In this document: positions 60,286 through 64,000 of the stretch, in pieces | Numbering within the stretch: the stretch's first letter is position 1 | Layout: the number at the start of each line of letters is the position of its first letter | From: Flavobacteriales bacterium | Lineage (GTDB): Bacteria; Bacteroidota; Bacteroidia; Flavobacteriales; BACL11 | Reading direction: 5' to 3' | Length of the DNA: 64,000 bases | Assembly: GCA_028122735.1 (NCBI GenBank) | Contig: JAOHSR010000001.1 | Coordinates: 79,711-143,710 of the forward strand | Notes under the pieces: model-generated | The model's input: only the letters and a program-made list of their open reading frames with translations | Databases searched by the model: none | Told to the model about the DNA's origin: nothing | Position numbers and translations under genes: made by a program

Positions 60286-60789
60286 TTATTTTATCAATTT
60301 TTCAAAACAATAATATTCGTTTTTATTTGGCTTTAAATAAATTTCTCCTAAAATTTTATATCCTAAATTCTTATAAAAATTGATAGCCTTTATATTAGTG
60401 TTGTAAGTGTCAAGTCTAATTGATTTTAATTTTTTCTTTGTCACTAATTTTTCTGCAAAAAGCATGAGTTTTTTTCCTGTACCTTTACTCCAATATCTTT
60501 TATCTACCGCGAGCCTATGAACAACTAAAAATAAGTCTTGCGTATCCTCCCAATTTATTGAAAGATAAGTTTTGTCTTGTTTATTATCAATATTTATTCC
60601 AGCAATAATTTTGTTTTTTTCTGTAAGTACATAAAATGTTTTGTTTTGAATGTCGTGCAGTATAATTTCTTTGTTTGGATATGTATTGTCCCATTGATCT
60701 ATGCCAATTTTAATCATTCCTACAACACAAGAACTGTACATCTTCATGATTTTCTCTATGTCATTTACATTGGCTTGTCTAATTGTCAT
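60286..60789 (-). CDS. GNAT family N-acetyltransferase
   Basis: LFLVVHRLAVDKRYWSKGTGKKLMLFAEKL, NFYKNLGYKILGE. Confidence 0.93.
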   Translation of the reverse strand: MTIRQANVNDIEKIMKMYSSCVVGMIKIGIDQWDNTYPNKEIILHDIQNKTFYVLTEKNKIIAGINIDNKQDKTYLSINWEDTQDLFLVVHRLAVDKRYWSKGTGKKLMLFAEKLVTKKKLKSIRLDTYNTNIKAINFYKNLGYKILGEIYLKPNKNEYYCFEKLIK

Positions 60790-61766
60790 TGTATTAAAAG
60801 ATTACATCCACGCATATCTGAATTTGATAGTCGACCATTAATTTTAAATTCATTCTGATTTAATTTAATTCCTAGATCGTCTGTAGCAATAAATGAGCAT
60901 GAGTTTAAATTTGCTAGATCAATAATATTCACCCCTCCTAATTTATTAAAACCTAGAATTGACAGTGGATCATTAATATCTCTAATTAATATATCCATCC
61001 AGCTTGGGCTAAGGAAAACCCCATCTTTTTTTGAATATGCCTGAGAGAGAAGCTCCGTCATCCCATATTCAGAGTGAATATGATTTAATCCAAAATCATC
61101 TTTAAGTATTTTGTGTAATTCCTCTTTTAGCATTTCCTTTCTTTTGCCTTTCATGCCGCCAGTTTCAATAACTATTGTATTTTTTAATTTTTGAGGATAT
61201 TTTTTTCCGAAATCTAAAAGGGCATATGAAACACCTATTAAAATTGTATTTGTTTTGCTAGACTCTAATATTTTTAATGATTTATTAAGTTCTTGGAAAT
61301 TATTATTGTAGAAACCACTAAGTTTATTTTGGCTGATATTTATTAATTCATTTATCATATAAATTAATGAAGAATCTCCATTTTCTTCATAAGATGGGAG
61401 TAGGCCAATTATACATGTGTCTTCAATTTTATGATATTGTTGTAAAAAATTATTGACAAAACTTTTTTTATAAAGCTCTAAATCAGCCACATAGTGACTG
61501 CTTCTAGCTCCGCTAGTACCACTGCTTTTAAAAATTAATTTATGATTAAGATTATTTAAAATAATTTTACTTGTTTTAAAAAAACTAATTGGTAAAAAAG
61601 GAATTTCTCTTATTGAAGTTGGTTTTTTCCCTTTTAAAATAAAGCTCGAATATTCTGAGTAAAAATTATTGTTTTTGTTTTGATAATCAAATATTTTTAA
61701 AGCTAATTCCTCAAAATTACTTCGTGATTTTATTTCAAATATTTCATTTGTTTCAAATGATTTCAT
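60786..61766 (-). CDS. LuxE-like acyl-protein synthetase / acyltransferase
   Basis: LIFKSSGTSGARSSHYV adenylate-forming-like motif, HSEYGMTELLSQAY. Confidence 0.85.
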   Translation of the reverse strand: MKSFETNEIFEIKSRSNFEELALKIFDYQNKNNNFYSEYSSFILKGKKPTSIREIPFLPISFFKTSKIILNNLNHKLIFKSSGTSGARSSHYVADLELYKKSFVNNFLQQYHKIEDTCIIGLLPSYEENGDSSLIYMINELINISQNKLSGFYNNNFQELNKSLKILESSKTNTILIGVSYALLDFGKKYPQKLKNTIVIETGGMKGKRKEMLKEELHKILKDDFGLNHIHSEYGMTELLSQAYSKKDGVFLSPSWMDILIRDINDPLSILGFNKLGGVNIIDLANLNSCSFIATDDLGIKLNQNEFKINGRLSNSDMRGCNLLIQ

Positions 61767-61771
61767 ACTTA

Positions 61772-62824
61772 TTATTTATTAAAAATATTCAGCAACGTAT
61801 TCCAGTTAGTATCCTCATTTCTTTCTTTTATGTTTTGAAATTTTTGAGTGGTTACAATCAGATTTTTTAAAATGATTTCATTTTGATTGATAGATTTAAA
61901 GTATCTAGATTCTGATAAATATTTGGATAAATATTCTTGCTCTGTTTGTCCTGGCGTTGGTATAAGTACTGCGTTTTTTTGAAGTTTAAACAAGTCCATT
62001 ATAGTAGAATAACCAGCCCTACATATTATCAGTCTTGATTCTATCATTGCTAAGTTTAATTCCTCTGATGAAAGATGAGACTTAATTGTTAAGTTATTTA
62101 TTTTGTCAGTATATTTTTTTTCTGGTTTTCCTTGTAGTAGGAGTGATTTATTCTTGTGAAGTTTTAATTCTCTTATAAGATTTTTTTCTAAAATTGATCT
62201 TTGGGGTTCAGGGCCAGATATTATTGCTAGAATATCATATTTTATTTCACTTCTCTTTTTTGTAAACCTAGATAAAGGACCAATATATTTGTAATTTATT
62301 GTTGTATTTGTGGTATGTGATAATTTCCCTGCAATACCATTTGTTTTAAAATCTGGGACCCAACATTCAGAGAACTTATCGATTAGTTTATGGTTTATTT
62401 TGTTAATAAAGCTACTAAATATAGGAGCTTGAATCTCAAGCTGATGCGTAATAAATACTGAAGGTATTTCTTTTGAATATATTCCATATCTATTGTCTGA
62501 AATTATTCCATCAATTTTAAAGTCATTTATTATTGATTTTAGTTGAGCGTGTTCTTTTTTGATGCTTAATAAGATTTTTGGTATTTGAATTAAAATAGAA
62601 ATAGCCATTGGAAGGAATGAGTAGTATTTAATATTATAATCATCTATTTTAATAAAGTCTTGATTTGGAAATTCTTGAATTAATAATTTTAATGATCTAC
62701 CAGAAGAAGCTATAATAACATTGAAATTATGTTCCTGTAATTTTCTAATAATGGGAATACATCTTGTAGCATGTCCAATACCCCAGTTTAAAGGAGCAAC
62801 AAGAATATTTTTTTTTAATTTCAT
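61772..62824 (-). CDS. MurG/GT28-like glycosyltransferase
   Basis: ILVAPLNWGIGHATRCIPIIRKL; LIICRAGYSTIMDLFKLQKNAVLIPTPGQTEQEYL. Confidence 0.88.
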   Translation of the reverse strand: MKLKKNILVAPLNWGIGHATRCIPIIRKLQEHNFNVIIASSGRSLKLLIQEFPNQDFIKIDDYNIKYYSFLPMAISILIQIPKILLSIKKEHAQLKSIINDFKIDGIISDNRYGIYSKEIPSVFITHQLEIQAPIFSSFINKINHKLIDKFSECWVPDFKTNGIAGKLSHTTNTTINYKYIGPLSRFTKKRSEIKYDILAIISGPEPQRSILEKNLIRELKLHKNKSLLLQGKPEKKYTDKINNLTIKSHLSSEELNLAMIESRLIICRAGYSTIMDLFKLQKNAVLIPTPGQTEQEYLSKYLSESRYFKSINQNEIILKNLIVTTQKFQNIKERNEDTNWNTLLNIFNK

Positions 62825-62848
62825 TTAACGAAAATACTTAAAAGACTA

Positions 62849-62856
62849 TATTTTTG
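62849..62856 (+). promoter_or_regulatory. -7 box (TATTTTTG) for trmB
   Basis: Matches TAnnTTTG about 18 nt upstream of proposed TTG start 62875. Confidence 0.4.
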
Positions 62857-62874
62857 TTCAAAATATTTTTTCAA

Positions 62875-63543
62875 TTGGCTAAAAATAAACTAAAAAAATT
62901 TGCTGAGCTTAAAACTTTGGCGCATGTAATTGAACCACCTATTGATGAACCTAATAAATCTTTTGATTTAAAAGGGCAATGGAGTAGAGATTTTTTTAAA
63001 AATGAGAATCCAATTACATTAGAACTTGGTTGTGGTAGGGGGGAATATACAGTTGCCTTAGCAAAAAAATTTCCTCAAAAAAATTTTATTGGCATAGATG
63101 TTAAAGGATCTAGAATTTGGTCGGGAGCTAAGGAGTCGCAAGAAAATAAATTAACCAATGTTGGTTTTTTAAGAACTAGAGTTGATTTGATTCAAAAATA
63201 TTTTTCTAAAAATGAAATTGATGAGATTTGGATTACATTTCCAGACCCCCAATTGAAAAGGTCCAGATTGAAAAAAAGATTAACTCATCCAAAATTTCTT
63301 AATTTATATAATCAGATTTTAAAGCCTAATTCTGTCATTCATTTAAAAACAGATAGTCAGTTTTTTCACGGATTTACTTTAGGAGTAATTTCAGGTGAGG
63401 GGCATATATTAAAGGATTCAACAAATGATTTATATGCCTCTGAAGTTCAAAGAGATAATTTAGATATTAAAACTTATTATGAAAAAATTTTTCTAAAAAA
63501 AGGGATGTCTATTACTTATTTAAAATTTATTTTAAATTATTGA
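62875..63543 (+). CDS. trmB: tRNA (guanine-N7)-methyltransferase
   Basis: Proposed TTG start gives MAKNKLKKFAELKTLAHVIEPP; LELGCGRGEYTVALAKKFPQKNFIGIDVKG, EIWITFPDPQLKRSR. Confidence 0.95.
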   Translation: MAKNKLKKFAELKTLAHVIEPPIDEPNKSFDLKGQWSRDFFKNENPITLELGCGRGEYTVALAKKFPQKNFIGIDVKGSRIWSGAKESQENKLTNVGFLRTRVDLIQKYFSKNEIDEIWITFPDPQLKRSRLKKRLTHPKFLNLYNQILKPNSVIHLKTDSQFFHGFTLGVISGEGHILKDSTNDLYASEVQRDNLDIKTYYEKIFLKKGMSITYLKFILNY

Positions 63544-63583
63544 TTAAAAAAACTATAGCTTATACTATCAGCTATTAATAATT

Positions 63584-63591
63584 TATATTTG
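63584..63591 (+). promoter_or_regulatory. -7 box (TATATTTG) for mrp-like gene
   Basis: Matches TAnnTTTG 18 nt upstream of TTG 63610. Confidence 0.45.
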
Positions 63592-63609
63592 CATATACAA
63601 TTATACCCT

Positions 63610-64000
63610 TTGGATTTAAATAAAAAAAATATAAAAGAAGTTTTTAAAAAAGTCATATTTCCAACTACTGATAAGAATTTTATTGATTTAAGTGTAATCT
63701 TAAATATTCAGCTTTTTGGTAATGAGGTTATTTTAGATATTGAGATTTCAAACCCAAGCCTACAATTTAAAAAACGCATTGAAAATATATGCGTCGAGGC
63801 TTTGCAAAAACAATTTGGGAAAACTATAGTTGTAAAGCTTAATTTTATAATTAAAAAAGTTGAAAAGGATAATAAGATAAAAGGAAATCCAATACCTGGG
63901 GTTAAAAATATTATTGCTGTTTCATCGGGTAAAGGAGGTGTAGGGAAATCTACAATTTCTGCGAATTTATCTGTCGCTTTGGTTGAGTTAGGTTATAAAG
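63610..64000 (+). CDS. Mrp/NBP35-type Fe-S carrier ATPase with N-terminal MIP18/DUF59 domain, truncated by window edge
   Basis: TTG start, MDLNKKNIKEVFKKVIFP...GVKNIIAVSSGKGGVGKSTISANLSVALVELGYK (deviant Walker A). Confidence 0.9.
   Translation, partial: MDLNKKNIKEVFKKVIFPTTDKNFIDLSVILNIQLFGNEVILDIEISNPSLQFKKRIENICVEALQKQFGKTIVVKLNFIIKKVEKDNKIKGNPIPGVKNIIAVSSGKGGVGKSTISANLSVALVELGYK

Noticed and set aside
60786-61766. Bioluminescence (lux) operon
   Set aside because: LuxE-like family only; no luxA, luxB, luxC or luxD nearby
1-64000. Prophage, transposon or anti-phage defence island
   Set aside because: No integrase, transposase, phage structural genes, restriction-modification or recognised defence genes; content is mostly core metabolism and envelope genes

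Overview
This 64 kb, AT-rich window is a chromosomal segment of a Bacteroidota/Flavobacteriia-like bacterium. Evidence for that placement: type IX secretion (T9SS) C-terminal sorting domains, PorG/DUF6089 next to uppS-bamA-skp-skp, DUF6435, HU-CCDC81/SPOR proteins, and TAnnTTTG-type promoters. It is densely packed with mostly core genes: ABC permeases with PadR/PspC, ispG, rplM-rpsI-rpsB-tsf, pyrH-frr, sucA-sucB, gdhA, kbl, kdsB, a ferredoxin/FNR/Nfu redox cluster, murI, skp x2, bamA, uppS, nadK, pdxJ, trmB and the start of a mrp-like gene. There is one tRNA-Ser(GGA). I saw no CRISPR array, rRNA, IS element or prophage. The parts most worth a second look are: (1) about 14 + 5 T-tracts phased at about 10 bp in the 10573-10959 intergenic region, which is a candidate intrinsically curved DNA element; (2) a tightly coupled sulfotransferase-like / CotH-kinase-like / beta-propeller operon of secreted proteins; (3) a four-gene operon of small, mostly unlisted membrane proteins at 18759-20139 with a divergent 27-aa microprotein; (4) a glycosyltransferase / LuxE-like / GNAT / PqqB-like operon at 59387-62824; (5) a candidate S2 leader RNA in front of rpsB. 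All identifications are by eye from motifs and protein families; no database search was run.
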